DNA from: Hydrogenophaga taeniospiralis CCUG 15921
GTDB taxonomy: Bacteria; Pseudomonadota; Gammaproteobacteria; Burkholderiales; Burkholderiaceae_C
Reading direction: 5' to 3'
DNA: 64,000 nucleotides
Assembly (NCBI RefSeq): GCF_001592305.1
Contig: NZ_BCWR01000015.1
Coordinates: forward strand, 186,001-250,000
Shown here: positions 53,161-61,959 of the stretch, piece after piece
Numbering within the stretch: the first letter of the stretch is position 1
Layout of the letters: every line of letters starts with the position of its first letter
Notes under the pieces: model-generated
What the model was told of the DNA's origin: nothing
What the model saw: the letters and a program-made list of their open reading frames with translations, nothing else
Database searches by the model: none
Translations under genes and position numbers: made by a program

Positions 53161-54093
53161 TCAGAACGGCGCGGCGGGTTGTTCCGACGGGGGGGTGTCG
53201 TCGCTGGCCGGCGTGTCGGCGCTGTCGACGGGTGCCGCCGATGCGGGCAGCGACTGGCGCAGGGCGGCCTTGTCGCCCGCGCTGGCGAACTTGCTGTACT
53301 TGCCGATCGTGCTGACGAGCTGGCCGTAGATCTTGGGATTGGCGGCCAGGCATTCCTTCTGTTCCAGGAAGTTGGCTTCGCCGGTGAAGTTGCCCACCAG
53401 GCCACCGGCTTCGGTCACCAGCAGCGCGCCCGCGGCCACGTCCCAGGGCGAGAGACCCATCTCGAAGAAGCCGTCGGTGAAACCGGCGGCCACATAGGCC
53501 AGGTCCAGCGCGGCCGAGCCCGGGCGGCGCACGCCAGCGCACTTGGGCATCACGTCGCCCAGCATCTGCATGTAGGTCTGGAAGGCATCGCCCGGACGGA
53601 ACGGGAAACCGGTGGACAGCAGGCAGTCGCGCATGGCGATGCGCTTGGCCACGCGGATGCGGCGGTCGTTCATGTAGGCGCCGCGTCCGCGCGTGGCGCA
53701 GAACAGGTCGTTGCGGCTCGGGTCGTAGACCACGGCCTGTTCCAGCTTGTTGCCGACCATGAGCGCGATGCTCACGCAGTAGACCGGGAAGCCGTGGATG
53801 AAGTTGGTGGTGCCGTCCAGCGGGTCGATGATCCAGACATGGTCTGCGCCGCCGTGTTTGCCCGGGCGCTGGCCCGACTCTTCGGCCCAGATGGCGTGGT
53901 CGGGGTAGGCGGTGAGCAGGGTGTCGATGATCGCCGCTTCGGCCGCGTGATCGACTTCGGTCACGAAGTCGTTGGTCTGCTTGGCGGAGACCCGGACCGA
54001 CTCCACGTCGAGCGCGGCACGGTTGATGATGGTGCCGGCAAGGCGAGCGGCCTTGATGGCCACGTTGAGCATGGGGTGGAGTGTGGACGACAT
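53161..54093 (-). CDS. suhB: Inositol monophosphatase family protein SuhB
   Basis: A 310-residue metal-dependent phosphatase of the IMPase family. The motifs are [35 protein letters not shown] (D-P-x-D-G-T) and [17 protein letters not shown]. In enterics SuhB also joins the rRNA antitermination complex. An acidic C-terminal extension of about 45 residues (to SEQPAAPF) follows. The start is ATG 54091-54093. The 231 bases to trmJ hold the divergent promoters and a palindromic repeat. Confidence 0.92.
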   Translation of the reverse strand: MSSTLHPMLNVAIKAARLAGTIINRAALDVESVRVSAKQTNDFVTEVDHAAEAAIIDTLLTAYPDHAIWAEESGQRPGKHGGADHVWIIDPLDGTTNFIHGFPVYCVSIALMVGNKLEQAVVYDPSRNDLFCATRGRGAYMNDRRIRVAKRIAMRDCLLSTGFPFRPGDAFQTYMQMLGDVMPKCAGVRRPGSAALDLAYVAAGFTDGFFEMGLSPWDVAAGALLVTEAGGLVGNFTGEANFLEQKECLAANPKIYGQLVSTIGKYSKFASAGDKAALRQSLPASAAPVDSADTPASDDTPPSEQPAAPF

Positions 54094-54252
54094 GGGTTGT
54101 ATACCTTTGCGCGGCCGCGGGGCGGCTCGCGTGACAGTGGAAGAGCGGGACGGCTGGGCCCCAGGCGATGTGGGGCGGCGACAATCGCAGGATTTTACCG
54201 GCTCAACACACCAAAACCCTGCTCGACGCTCGCGCACCACTCACAAGCACAC

Positions 54253-54320
54253 CGCAGAACCGGCTTTGCCGGGCTGCTGGTGTGGCCCCTGGGGGGTGAC
54301 GCGCGGCGGCGCGGGGGGTA
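54253..54320. repeat. Intergenic palindromic element, copy 5
   Basis: Contains ACCGGCTTTGCCGGG with the CCGGC-TTT-GCCGG hairpin core, then GGCCCCTGGGGGG and GCGGCGGCGCGGGGGG. It ends 4 bases before the trmJ start codon, so part of it lies in the leader. Confidence 0.7.
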
Positions 54321-54324
54321 CCTC

Positions 54325-55101
54325 ATGCATACAAGATTCATCCTGATCCAGACCAGCCACGCCGGCAATGTGGGCGGCACCGCCCGTGCCATGAAAGTCA
54401 TGGGCTTTGACGACCTGGTGCTGGTGGCGCCGCGCTGGGCCAACGTGCTGCGGCGCGAGGAAACTATCCAGCGCGCCAGTGGCGCCAACGACGTGCTGGA
54501 CAAGGCACGCATCGTGGACACGCTCGACGAAGCGCTGGACGGCATGGACCACCTGTGCGCCACCGCCATGACCCCGCGCGACTTCGGCCCGCCCACGCGG
54601 CACCCGCGCGAACATTTCGCCACGCTGCTGGGCCAGGGCGCTCCCGCGCCGGCGGGCCAGCCCGGTGATGCTCCGTCCAGCACCGCGCCGCAGGGCGTGG
54701 CCTTCCTGTTCGGTTCGGAACGCTTCGGCATGCGCAACGAAGACGTGTACCGCTGCCACACCTGCCTTTCCATCCCCACCGATCCGCAGTTCGGTTCGCT
54801 CAACCTGGCTGCGGCGGTGCAGCTGATCGCCTACGACTGGCGCCAGGCGCTGGGTGGTTATGCGCTGCCGGCCACCACGCCGCAGCGGGCGCCGGCCGAC
54901 GCGAAGGCGCTCGCCGGCATGCTGCGGCATCTGGAGCAGGCGCTGGTGGCGGTGGATTTCCTCGACCCCGAGGCGCCCAAGAAGCTCATGCCGCGCCTGA
55001 ACCAGCTTTTCAACCGCGCTGCGCCGACCGAGGAGGAAATCCACATCCTGCGCGGTGTTGCCAAGGCCATGCTGCAGGTCGCGGCGCAGGCAAAGCGCTA
55101 G
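54325..55101 (+). CDS. trmJ: tRNA (cytidine/uridine-2'-O)-methyltransferase TrmJ
   Basis: A 258-residue SPOUT-class methyltransferase that acts on position 32 of several tRNAs. Signature blocks: HAGNVGGTARAMKVMGFDDLVLV (N-x-G-x-x-x-R), FLFGSERFGMRNED and IPTDPQFGSLNLAAAVQLIAYD, which together form the SAM-binding knot. An Ala/Pro-rich insert lies near residues 110-128. The start ATG 54325 was chosen by homology; longer in-frame readings upstream are antisense to suhB. Confidence 0.93.
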   Translation: MHTRFILIQTSHAGNVGGTARAMKVMGFDDLVLVAPRWANVLRREETIQRASGANDVLDKARIVDTLDEALDGMDHLCATAMTPRDFGPPTRHPREHFATLLGQGAPAPAGQPGDAPSSTAPQGVAFLFGSERFGMRNEDVYRCHTCLSIPTDPQFGSLNLAAAVQLIAYDWRQALGGYALPATTPQRAPADAKALAGMLRHLEQALVAVDFLDPEAPKKLMPRLNQLFNRAAPTEEEIHILRGVAKAMLQVAAQAKR

Positions 55102-55141
55102 ACTGGCCGACCCGATACAGAAAACACAACCGGTCCGTTCC

Positions 55142-55915
55142 ATGTTTGCCCGCATCCGTTCCGACATCCAGTGCATCCTTGACCGCGACCCCGCGGCGCG
55201 CAGCACCTGGGAAGTCGTCACCTGTTACCCCGGCCTGCACGCCGTCTGGCTGCACCGGCCGGCCCACTGGTGCTGGACGCACGGGTTCAAGTGGCTGGGA
55301 CGTTTCACCTCGCACATCGCGCGCTGGCTGACCGGCATCGAGATCCACCCCGGCGCCGTGCTGGGTGAACGTGTGTTCTTCGATCACGCCATGGGCACGG
55401 TGGTGGGCGAAACCGCCGAGATCGGCGACGGCTGCACCATTTACCAGGGCGTGACGCTGGGCGGCACCTCGCTCTACAAAGGTGCCAAGCGGCACCCGAC
55501 GTTGGGCAAGGACGTGGTGGTGAGCGCTGGCGCGAAAGTGCTGGGCGGTTTCGAAGTGGGCGACGGCGCCAAGATCGGCAGCAACGCCGTGGTCATCAAG
55601 CCCGTGCCTGCGGGCGCCACGGCGGTCGGCATCCCGGCGCGCATCATCCCAAGCAAGCAGGGCGAGAGTGCCGACGTGACCGACGCCCACCCGAAGTTCC
55701 AGGCCTACGGCATCACGCAGGAAGACGATCCGCTGTCGCAGGCCATGCGCGGCCTGATCGACAGCGCCGCCGGGCAGGAACACCAGATCGCGCTGCTGTG
55801 GCAGGCGATCGAGAAGCTCTCGGCCAACAAGGCCAGCGGCGACTGCGTGCCCTCGGATGCGGCCCGCAGCGAATGTTTCGAGGCCGAGAAGCTGAATCAG
55901 CTGGTCGGTAAGTGA
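55142..55915 (+). CDS. cysE: Serine O-acetyltransferase
   Basis: A 257-residue enzyme that makes O-acetylserine for cysteine synthesis. The hexapeptide (left-handed beta-helix) domain runs from about residue 65 (IHPGAVLGERVFFDHAMGTVVGETAEIGDGCTIYQGVTLGGTS) through VGIPARII. The short N-terminal helical part is the epsilon-type (SAT) form, and a C-terminal helical extension of about 70 residues may be regulatory. It is 40 bases downstream of trmJ and probably cotranscribed. Confidence 0.94.
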   Translation: MFARIRSDIQCILDRDPAARSTWEVVTCYPGLHAVWLHRPAHWCWTHGFKWLGRFTSHIARWLTGIEIHPGAVLGERVFFDHAMGTVVGETAEIGDGCTIYQGVTLGGTSLYKGAKRHPTLGKDVVVSAGAKVLGGFEVGDGAKIGSNAVVIKPVPAGATAVGIPARIIPSKQGESADVTDAHPKFQAYGITQEDDPLSQAMRGLIDSAAGQEHQIALLWQAIEKLSANKASGDCVPSDAARSECFEAEKLNQLVGK

Positions 55916-55916
55916 A

Positions 55917-57731
55917 TCACGTGCTGGCCGCCTCCGGTGGCGCGTCCGCACCCGGCAACAACTCCGCCTCCAGCCAGCCCCTGAGGCCGTTGAAGAACGC
56001 CAGGCCCTGCGCCCGTGCCAGATCCCCGGTGGTGAGCACCGCCTCGCCCAGGCGTCCTTCGGTCAGCAACGCGGCTCGGTAGGTGCCCGCCAGCAGTCCG
56101 CTGGAGAGCGCGGGCGTGAGCCACACGCCGTCGAGCCGAAGCGCCACGTTGCCCCGGGTGAACTCGGTGATCTCGCCGCGCTCGTTGACCAGCAGGTGGT
56201 CGAACACCGCCGGGTCGATGGGGGCCAGTGCCTCGTAGTGCGCGCGCCGTGTGGTCTTGTACCGGATGAACTCCTGCAGCTCACCGCCCGTGGGCAGGGG
56301 TGCGGGCGCCAGCGCCACACGCACCGGCTGCGCCGTGTCGGCCATGGGGAAGGCCTGCACCTCGATCGCGCCCTGGGCGTCCAGGGTCAATCGCACGCGC
56401 CACAGGCCCTTGGTATGTCCCTCGGCCTGTCGTGAAAGGCGCTCACGCAGCACGGACGGATCACAGGGGTAACCGAAGTGGCGGGCGCTGTCCTGCAGGC
56501 GCTGCAGGTGGCGTTCCAGCAACCAGTACTCGCCGTCTTCCAGGCGCAGGGTTTCCAGCAGCGAGAAGGGTTCGCTCACCCGGTGCAGGAGGTGGCTCTT
56601 GGTCATCAGTTCATCCCATTCGGAGGCCGGGTCGGCGTAGACGGTCAGCCCGCTGCCCACGCCGTAGCGGGCCAACCATGCCGAGGGCGTGACCGGGTCG
56701 TGGTGCAGCGTCAGGGTGCGGATTGGCACGTTGAAGGTGGCATGCCCACCAGGGCGGACCACGCCCAGCGCGCCGCAGTAGAAGCCGCGGGCGCCGGATT
56801 CCAGACGGGTGATCCAGCGCATGGCCTGCCGCTTGGGGGCGCCGGTGATGCTGCCGCAGGGGAAGAGGGCGCGGAACACGTCGGTGAGCGTGGTGCCCCC
56901 ACGGGCCTGGGCCGAGAGGCTGGAGGTCATCTGCCAGACCGAAGGCCATGCCTCCGCCTCCATCAGCCGGTTCACCCGCACCGAGCCCGGCCGCGCGATC
57001 CGGTTCAGGTCGTTGCGCAGCAGGTCCACGATCATGACGTTTTCGGCGCGTTCCTTGGCGCTGGCCAGCAGGCGCTCGCGGGCCGCCGCGTCCAGGACGG
57101 GGTCGCCCTCCCGGCCCGCGGTGCCCTTCATGGGGCGGCACTGCAGGCGGCCACCTTGCGCATCGGGTTGCCAGTCGAAAAACAGCTCGGGTGAAGCGCT
57201 CAGGACATGCCGGTGGGCGCCGTCCAGCCACAGCAGGTAACCCTCGGGTTGCCGCGCGCGCAGGGCCTGCATCCAGGCCGAGGGTTCGCCGGTGAGCGTG
57301 CCTGCCAGGGCCGTGGTCAGGTTGATCTGGTAGCAGTCGCCCGCGGCCATGGCCTGCTGGGCGCGCTCCACCTGGGCCAGGTAGTGCGCGCGCGATTCGG
57401 GCAGGGTCCAGTGCGCCGCGCGGGGCCGGTCCGACCAAGGGAGGGGTGTGGTCAGCGGGGCCTCGTACACGCCGAACCAGACCAGCGGCCAGCGGGGATC
57501 GGGCGCCTGGACGGGCAGCGAGGCATCGAAGGCCGGCGCGGCCTCGTAGGCCAGACCGCCCACGCACCAGCGGCCCGCCTCCGCATGGGCCTGGACCCGC
57601 TCCACGGCTTCGATGACATCGGCCAGGGACCAGGTCTCAACGACCTCAATGGGCTGGTCGAAGCTGGCCCGCAAGCGGCCCCCCGACACCGCCTGCGGGG
57701 CCGTGTCCGGAAAATCGATGACGGCGCGCAA
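55917..57731 (-). CDS. pabBC: PabB-PabC fusion: aminodeoxychorismate synthase I / 4-amino-4-deoxychorismate lyase
   Basis: A 604-residue fusion protein for p-aminobenzoate synthesis. Residues about 1-385 are a chorismate-binding domain (GDCYQINLT, CRPMKGTAGRE, ERAENVMIVDLLRNDL, FPCGSITGAPK, GSGLTVYADPASEWDE). Residues about 395-600 form a class IV aminotransferase/lyase domain (LLERHLQRLQDSA, YKTTRRAHYE, EITEFTRGNVAL). The only plausible start is TTG 57731, 29 bases after the slyD stop, and no ATG precedes the conserved region. A separate pabA glutaminase is not in the window. Confidence 0.92.
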   Translation of the reverse strand: MRAVIDFPDTAPQAVSGGRLRASFDQPIEVVETWSLADVIEAVERVQAHAEAGRWCVGGLAYEAAPAFDASLPVQAPDPRWPLVWFGVYEAPLTTPLPWSDRPRAAHWTLPESRAHYLAQVERAQQAMAAGDCYQINLTTALAGTLTGEPSAWMQALRARQPEGYLLWLDGAHRHVLSASPELFFDWQPDAQGGRLQCRPMKGTAGREGDPVLDAAARERLLASAKERAENVMIVDLLRNDLNRIARPGSVRVNRLMEAEAWPSVWQMTSSLSAQARGGTTLTDVFRALFPCGSITGAPKRQAMRWITRLESGARGFYCGALGVVRPGGHATFNVPIRTLTLHHDPVTPSAWLARYGVGSGLTVYADPASEWDELMTKSHLLHRVSEPFSLLETLRLEDGEYWLLERHLQRLQDSARHFGYPCDPSVLRERLSRQAEGHTKGLWRVRLTLDAQGAIEVQAFPMADTAQPVRVALAPAPLPTGGELQEFIRYKTTRRAHYEALAPIDPAVFDHLLVNERGEITEFTRGNVALRLDGVWLTPALSSGLLAGTYRAALLTEGRLGEAVLTTGDLARAQGLAFFNGLRGWLEAELLPGADAPPEAAST

Positions 57732-57760
57732 GGTGGGGGAAAGGGCCGGTCTGGCGACGC

Positions 57761-58237
57761 TCAGTGGTGATGGCCGTGCGCGCCATGCGCGTGGCCGTGG
57801 GCGACTTCTTCGGCCGACGCGGCCTGCACGTCCACCACCTTCACCGCAAAGCGCAGCACCTGCCCGGCCAGCGGATGGTTGCCGTCCAGGTGCACCGTGT
57901 CACCCTTGATTTTCTTGACGGTGAAGACCTGCTCACGGCCCTGGTCGTCGGTGCCCTGCAGCTGGCCACCCACCTTCACACCGGGCGGGAACTCGCTCTT
58001 GGGAATGCTGTGCACCAGGCTTTCATCGCGCGCGCCAAAGGCGTCTTCAGGCTGCAGCACCAACTGGGCCGAAAAGCCCTTTTCCTGGCCTTCCAGCGCC
58101 TTCTCGATGCCGGGCAGGGTGTTGTTGTAGCCGCCGTGCAAATAGGCCCGAGGCTCCCTGCCGTCCTCCAGCAATTTGCCCTGCGCATCGGTGGCGCGGA
58201 AGGTGATGGTGACGATGGTGTCTTTGGTGATTTTCAT
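57761..58237 (-). CDS. slyD: FKBP-type peptidyl-prolyl isomerase SlyD
   Basis: A 158-residue isomerase/metallochaperone. The FKBP half is DTIVTITFRATDAQGKLLEDG ... LPGIEKALEGQEKGF, the insert-in-flap chaperone domain follows (EDAFGARDESLVHSIP), then DGNHPLAGQVLRFAVKVVDV. The C-terminus carries a short His-rich metal-binding tail (HGHAHGAHGHHH). It helps nickel delivery and protein folding. The start is ATG 58235-58237; a longer upstream reading covers repeat DNA. Confidence 0.94.
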   Translation of the reverse strand: MKITKDTIVTITFRATDAQGKLLEDGREPRAYLHGGYNNTLPGIEKALEGQEKGFSAQLVLQPEDAFGARDESLVHSIPKSEFPPGVKVGGQLQGTDDQGREQVFTVKKIKGDTVHLDGNHPLAGQVLRFAVKVVDVQAASAEEVAHGHAHGAHGHHH

Positions 58238-58272
58238 GAATGGCTCCGGGGGAAGGTGTTTGTCGTGGGCAC

Positions 58273-58346
58273 CCGTGGAACCGGCTTCGCCGGGCCACCA
58301 GGTGCGTCCCCCCACTGGGAGGAAGACGCGAAGCGGCGCAGGGGGG
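58273..58346. repeat. Intergenic palindromic element, copy 6
   Basis: Contains the CCGGC-TTC-GCCGG hairpin core, then CCCCCCACTGGGAGG and GAAGCGGCGCAGGGGGG. It abuts the stop codon of mog and separates it from slyD. Confidence 0.7.
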
Positions 58347-58946
58347 CTACTTCGTCTTGGGTCGCCAGGCCTTGCAGACCTCGTCGTTGGTTTGCAGATA
58401 GGGTCCTTCGATCAGGTCGATGCAGTAGGGCACGGCGGTGAAGATGCCGTTGACCTTTTGGCTGCCGTCCGGGTTCTTCAGACCTTCGAGCGTTTCGGCG
58501 ATGGCCTTGGGCTGGCCCGGCAGGTTGATGATCAGGCTCTGGTCGCGGATCACGGCCACCTGGCGCGAGAGGATGGCGGTGGGCACGAAGGCCAGGCTGA
58601 TCTGGCGCATCTGCTCGCCAAATCCGGGCATTTCCTTGTGCGCCACGGCCAGCGTGGCTTCGGGCGTCACGTCGCGCTTGGCCGGGCCGGTGCCGCCGGT
58701 GGTGAGCACCAGCGCGCAGCCGGCGTCCACCAGCTCGATCAAGGTCTCGCTGATCTTCGACTGCTCGTCGGGGATCAGGCGGGGCTCGAAGGTGATGGGG
58801 TTTTTCAGCGCGCGCGTGAGCCAGTCCTGCAGCGCGGGCAGGCCCTTGTCTTCATAGACGCCGCTGCTGGCGCGGTCGCTGATGGACACGATGCCGATGC
58901 GCACCGGCGCGGCCGCCGGGAGGCTGGTGGGGGTGGTTGGGTTCAT
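58347..58946 (-). CDS. mog: Molybdopterin adenylyltransferase
   Basis: A 199-residue MoaB/Mog-fold enzyme that adenylates molybdopterin before molybdenum insertion. Motifs: IGIVSISDRASSGVYEDKGLPAL, DEQSKISETLIELVDAGCALVLTTGGTGPAKRDVTPEA (the TTGGTG-x-x-x-RD-TPE signature) and INLPGQPKA. It is coupled to the upstream darP gene by ATGA overlap. Confidence 0.94.
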   Translation of the reverse strand: MNPTTPTSLPAAAPVRIGIVSISDRASSGVYEDKGLPALQDWLTRALKNPITFEPRLIPDEQSKISETLIELVDAGCALVLTTGGTGPAKRDVTPEATLAVAHKEMPGFGEQMRQISLAFVPTAILSRQVAVIRDQSLIINLPGQPKAIAETLEGLKNPDGSQKVNGIFTAVPYCIDLIEGPYLQTNDEVCKAWRPKTK

Positions 58947-59614
58947 GGCTGTTCGCTGTCGTCGGCGGGTGGTTCGTCGCCGCCGGCCACATCGCTGCTT
59001 TGCGTGAGAACGGCTTTGACGATCTGGAAGATTTCCCGGTAGGCCTTGGCGTGGCGCGCGGCTTCGCCCGGGCGCTCTTTCAGGGCCTGCGCGTCCTTGC
59101 GCGCCTGGCGGATGAGCGCGCGCAGCTGCTGCACGTCGGCGCCGGCGTCGAATTGCAGCCAGCGCGTGAGCGCGTCGTCGTCGGCGATCAGCTTGTCGCG
59201 CCATTGTTCGGCCTGGTGCAGCGCCAGCGTGGCCTGCGCCGAGGGCTTGCGCTGCTCTTCCAGCGCGGCTTCGATGGCGGCGATGGCGTCTTCGTCGAGC
59301 TTGCGCATCAGTTTGCCGATGAACTGCATCTGGCGGCGCCGGCCTTCGAAGTTGGTGATGCGTTTGGCCTCGGCCAGCGCATCGGTGAGCTTGTCCGACA
59401 GACTGTGCGCGTCCACCAGCCGGGCCATCACCGCAGCGCTGAGCGTGAGCATGCTTTCGCCCAGCGCCTGCAGCCGGTCGCTCTCTTTTTTCAGGTCCGT
59501 CTTGCTCATGTCGGCCGAGCCCTTGAGCTCGCGTTTGAGCTCCAGGTCGAGCTCGCTGCCCTCGGCGACGAACTGGCCACGGACGAAATAGCCTTTGGTG
59601 GGTTTGCGGGACAT
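58943..59614 (-). CDS. darP: Ribosome biogenesis protein DarP (YjgA)
   Basis: A 223-residue, highly charged helical protein of the DarP/YjgA (DUF615) family, which associates with assembling 50S subunits. KTDLKKESDRLQALGESMLTLS, LAEAKRITNFEGRRRQMQFIGKLMRKLD and LIADDDALTRWLQ are the family blocks. It is divergent from pmbA, with a palindromic repeat in the 184-base gap. The linkage to pmbA is common in beta- and gamma-proteobacteria. Confidence 0.92.
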   Translation of the reverse strand: MSRKPTKGYFVRGQFVAEGSELDLELKRELKGSADMSKTDLKKESDRLQALGESMLTLSAAVMARLVDAHSLSDKLTDALAEAKRITNFEGRRRQMQFIGKLMRKLDEDAIAAIEAALEEQRKPSAQATLALHQAEQWRDKLIADDDALTRWLQFDAGADVQQLRALIRQARKDAQALKERPGEAARHAKAYREIFQIVKAVLTQSSDVAGGDEPPADDSEQP

Positions 59615-59626
59615 CTGGATATGAAT

Positions 59627-59707
59627 ACCCCCGTGCCGCCTGCGGCGTCACCCCCTCAAGGGGGCACCAGCTGTGGCCCGTCCCGGGCTTGACGAAGGAC
59701 GGTTCCG
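59627..59707. repeat. Intergenic palindromic element, copy 7 (inverted, degenerate)
   Basis: Reads in the reverse sense of copy 1: CACCCCCTCAAGGGGG hairpin preceded by CCGCCTGCGGCG, and followed by a degraded core (CCCGTCCCGGGC). It lies between darP and pmbA. Confidence 0.55.
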
Positions 59708-59798
59708 CGCTGGCCTGGACGGCCGTGCCTCTTGCGTTGCGGGAAAGGGGAGGAGTGAGGGAACAAAAAGGAGACCGGCAAGTATCATAGCCGTCCAC

Positions 59799-61250
59799 AT
59801 GAAAAAAGCTCTCAATACCCCGGCCCCAGTCCCCGCAACCGCTCCCCGCTCCGCCACCGCGGCCGATGGGCGAACCCCGCTGACGGGTTTCCAGTACGCG
59901 CGGGGCCAGTTCGAAGACCTGGTGGACCTGGCGCTGGGCCACGCCAGGCAACTGGGCGCGGTCGACGCGGCCGCCGAGGTGTCCGAGGGCGCGGGGCTGA
60001 GCGTGTCGGTGCGCAAGGGCGAGCTGGAGAACGTGGAGCGCAACCGAGACAAGTCGCTCGGCGTGACCGTTTACCTGGGGCAGAAGCGCGGCAACGCGTC
60101 CACCTCCGACTTCTCCCCCGACGCGATCCGCCAGACGGTGCAGGCCGCCTACGACATCGCCCGTTTCACCGCCGAGGACCCGGTGGCCGGCCTGCCCGAC
60201 CCGCAGGACGTGGCCGACAGCTACCCCGATCTGGACCTGTTCCACCCCTGGTCCATCAACTCCGAAGAGGCGCTGCGCATTGCCCTGGCCTGTGAGGCCG
60301 CGGCCTTTGCCACCAGCAAACAGATCCGCAACAGCGAAGGCGCCGGTGTCTCGGCCCAGCAGTCGCACTTTTTCACCGCCCACATGCGCGGTGGCGAACG
60401 CGGTAAACCCGGCATCTTCAGCGGCGGCTACGCCAGCTCGCGCCACAGCCTGTCGGTCGCTCCCATTGCCGGCAAGGGCGCCAACATGCAGCGCGACCAC
60501 TGGTACAGCTCGATGCGCTCGCCCGAAGAGCTGGCCAGCCCGCAGGCCGTTGGCCGTTATGCCGCCGAGCGCGCGCTGGCGCGCCTGAACGGTCGCAAGA
60601 TCGCCACCACCGAGTGCCCGGTGCTGTTCGAGTCGCCGCTGGCCGCAGGCCTGCTGGGCGCCTATGTGCAGGCCACCAGCGGTGGTGCGCTCTACCGCAA
60701 GACCACGTTCCTGAACGACAGCCTGGGCAAACGGGTCCTGGCCAAGCACCTCGACATCGTGGAAGACCCGCACCTGCGCAACGGCAAAGGCAGCTCACCT
60801 TTCGACGACGAAGGCGTGCGCACGGTCAAGCGCAAGGTGCTCAGCGCGGGCCGCGTGCAGGGCTATTTCCTCTCCACCTACTCGGCACGCAAGCTGGGCA
60901 TGCGCACCACCGGCAACGCCGGCGGTTCGCACAACCTCACGCTCACCAGCCGCCTGACCCAGCCCGGCGACGATCTCCAGGCCATGCTCAAAAAGCTCGG
61001 GCGCGGCCTGTTCGTCACCGAACTCATGGGCCAGGGCGTGAACTACGTGACCGGCGACTACTCACGCGGCGCCTCCGGCTACTGGGTGGAAAACGGCGAG
61101 ATCGCCTACCCGGTGCACGAGATCACCATCGCCGGCAATCTGAAGGACATGTTCTTGGGGCTGGACGCCGTGGGCGCCGACGCCTACAACTACGGTGCCA
61201 AGACCGTGGGTTCGGTCCTGATCAACCGCATGAAGGTCGCGGGCAGCTGA
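59799..61250 (+). CDS. pmbA: Metalloprotease PmbA/TldE
   Basis: A 483-residue TldE-subunit protein. With TldD it processes peptides such as microcin precursors and degrades CcdA. The blocks are GLSVSVRKGELENVERNRDKSLGVTVYLGQKRG, the QRDHWYSS segment, GRVQGYFLSTYSARKLGMRTTGNAGGSHNL and VTGDYSRGASGYWVENGEIAYPVHEITIAGNL. TldD is not in the window, as is usual. AAAAGGAG lies about 20 bases upstream of the ATG, further than ideal. An N-terminal Ala/Pro-rich extension of about 30 residues is present. Confidence 0.92.
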   Translation: MKKALNTPAPVPATAPRSATAADGRTPLTGFQYARGQFEDLVDLALGHARQLGAVDAAAEVSEGAGLSVSVRKGELENVERNRDKSLGVTVYLGQKRGNASTSDFSPDAIRQTVQAAYDIARFTAEDPVAGLPDPQDVADSYPDLDLFHPWSINSEEALRIALACEAAAFATSKQIRNSEGAGVSAQQSHFFTAHMRGGERGKPGIFSGGYASSRHSLSVAPIAGKGANMQRDHWYSSMRSPEELASPQAVGRYAAERALARLNGRKIATTECPVLFESPLAAGLLGAYVQATSGGALYRKTTFLNDSLGKRVLAKHLDIVEDPHLRNGKGSSPFDDEGVRTVKRKVLSAGRVQGYFLSTYSARKLGMRTTGNAGGSHNLTLTSRLTQPGDDLQAMLKKLGRGLFVTELMGQGVNYVTGDYSRGASGYWVENGEIAYPVHEITIAGNLKDMFLGLDAVGADAYNYGAKTVGSVLINRMKVAGS

Positions 61251-61268
61251 GGGGCCGAGCGCGAAGGC

Positions 61269-61883
61269 TCACAGACAACGGGTGGTGTAGCGCTCTTCAA
61301 ACAGCGCCAGATCCCGCAGATCGCCTTCGGTCGGGTTGGGCCGTTGCTTGCGACGGTGAATCGACATGCGCATTTCCGCGCACTGGTTGCGGAAGCGGGT
61401 TTCCGCTTCCTGAGACTCGAACTGGCGTTGCTCGGCCAGTTTCTGCTGTTCCTCGGCCTGCTTTTCCTTGCTGCGCTGGTCCTGGTGCAGCTGGCGCATG
61501 GCTTTCCTGCGTTCGTTCGAGCACTCCCGCTCGAAGTTCTGTCGCATCTCGCGCACCGTCTCATAACTGAGGCCGCGGTTGGGCGCGGTGCGGATGCCGT
61601 CCTGCATGGTGACGCATCGGGCGCTCATGTAGGCCTGTTCCTCGCCGGCCCGTTCGATCCGTTGCGCGGGGCGCTCATACGGCTTTGGCGCCTGACGCGC
61701 CGGGCCGTAATAGACCATGCCCGGTGTGGGCAGTCTCGGGCAGGGCTGCCGCGAGCGGTAGGCCGTGCCGCCTTCGGTCTTGCAGGCGTAGGTGGTTTCT
61801 GCCCACGCTGACGCGCTGCACGCGGCCAGCAAAAGAACGATGGAGGTCCGCAAGGAGCGGTGAATCTGGTTTCCGAACGCCAT
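61269..61883 (-). CDS. Exported protein with DUF4124-like N-terminus and coiled coil
   Basis: A 204-residue protein with a signal peptide (LRTSIVLLLAACSASAWA, cleavage near residue 28) and then a short DUF4124-like segment (TTYACKTEGGTAYRSRQPCP). After that comes a long Arg/Gln/Glu-rich coiled coil (residues about 125-180) and a Cys-containing tail. DUF4124 proteins are periplasmic and uncharacterised. The start at ATG 61883 gives a normal signal peptide. Confidence 0.7.
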   Translation of the reverse strand: MAFGNQIHRSLRTSIVLLLAACSASAWAETTYACKTEGGTAYRSRQPCPRLPTPGMVYYGPARQAPKPYERPAQRIERAGEEQAYMSARCVTMQDGIRTAPNRGLSYETVREMRQNFERECSNERRKAMRQLHQDQRSKEKQAEEQQKLAEQRQFESQEAETRFRNQCAEMRMSIHRRKQRPNPTEGDLRDLALFEERYTTRCL

Positions 61884-61959
61884 GGGCCTGTGTGATGCAA
61901 GTGTAGAAAGGGCAAATTCTAGTGGGAACACCCCCGCGCAACGCCGCGCTGGGTGTGCA

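Noticed and set aside
58347-60773. Very long minus-strand reading through mog, darP and pmbA
   Set aside because: Only its last 199 codons are the Mog protein; the rest crosses other genes in the wrong frame.
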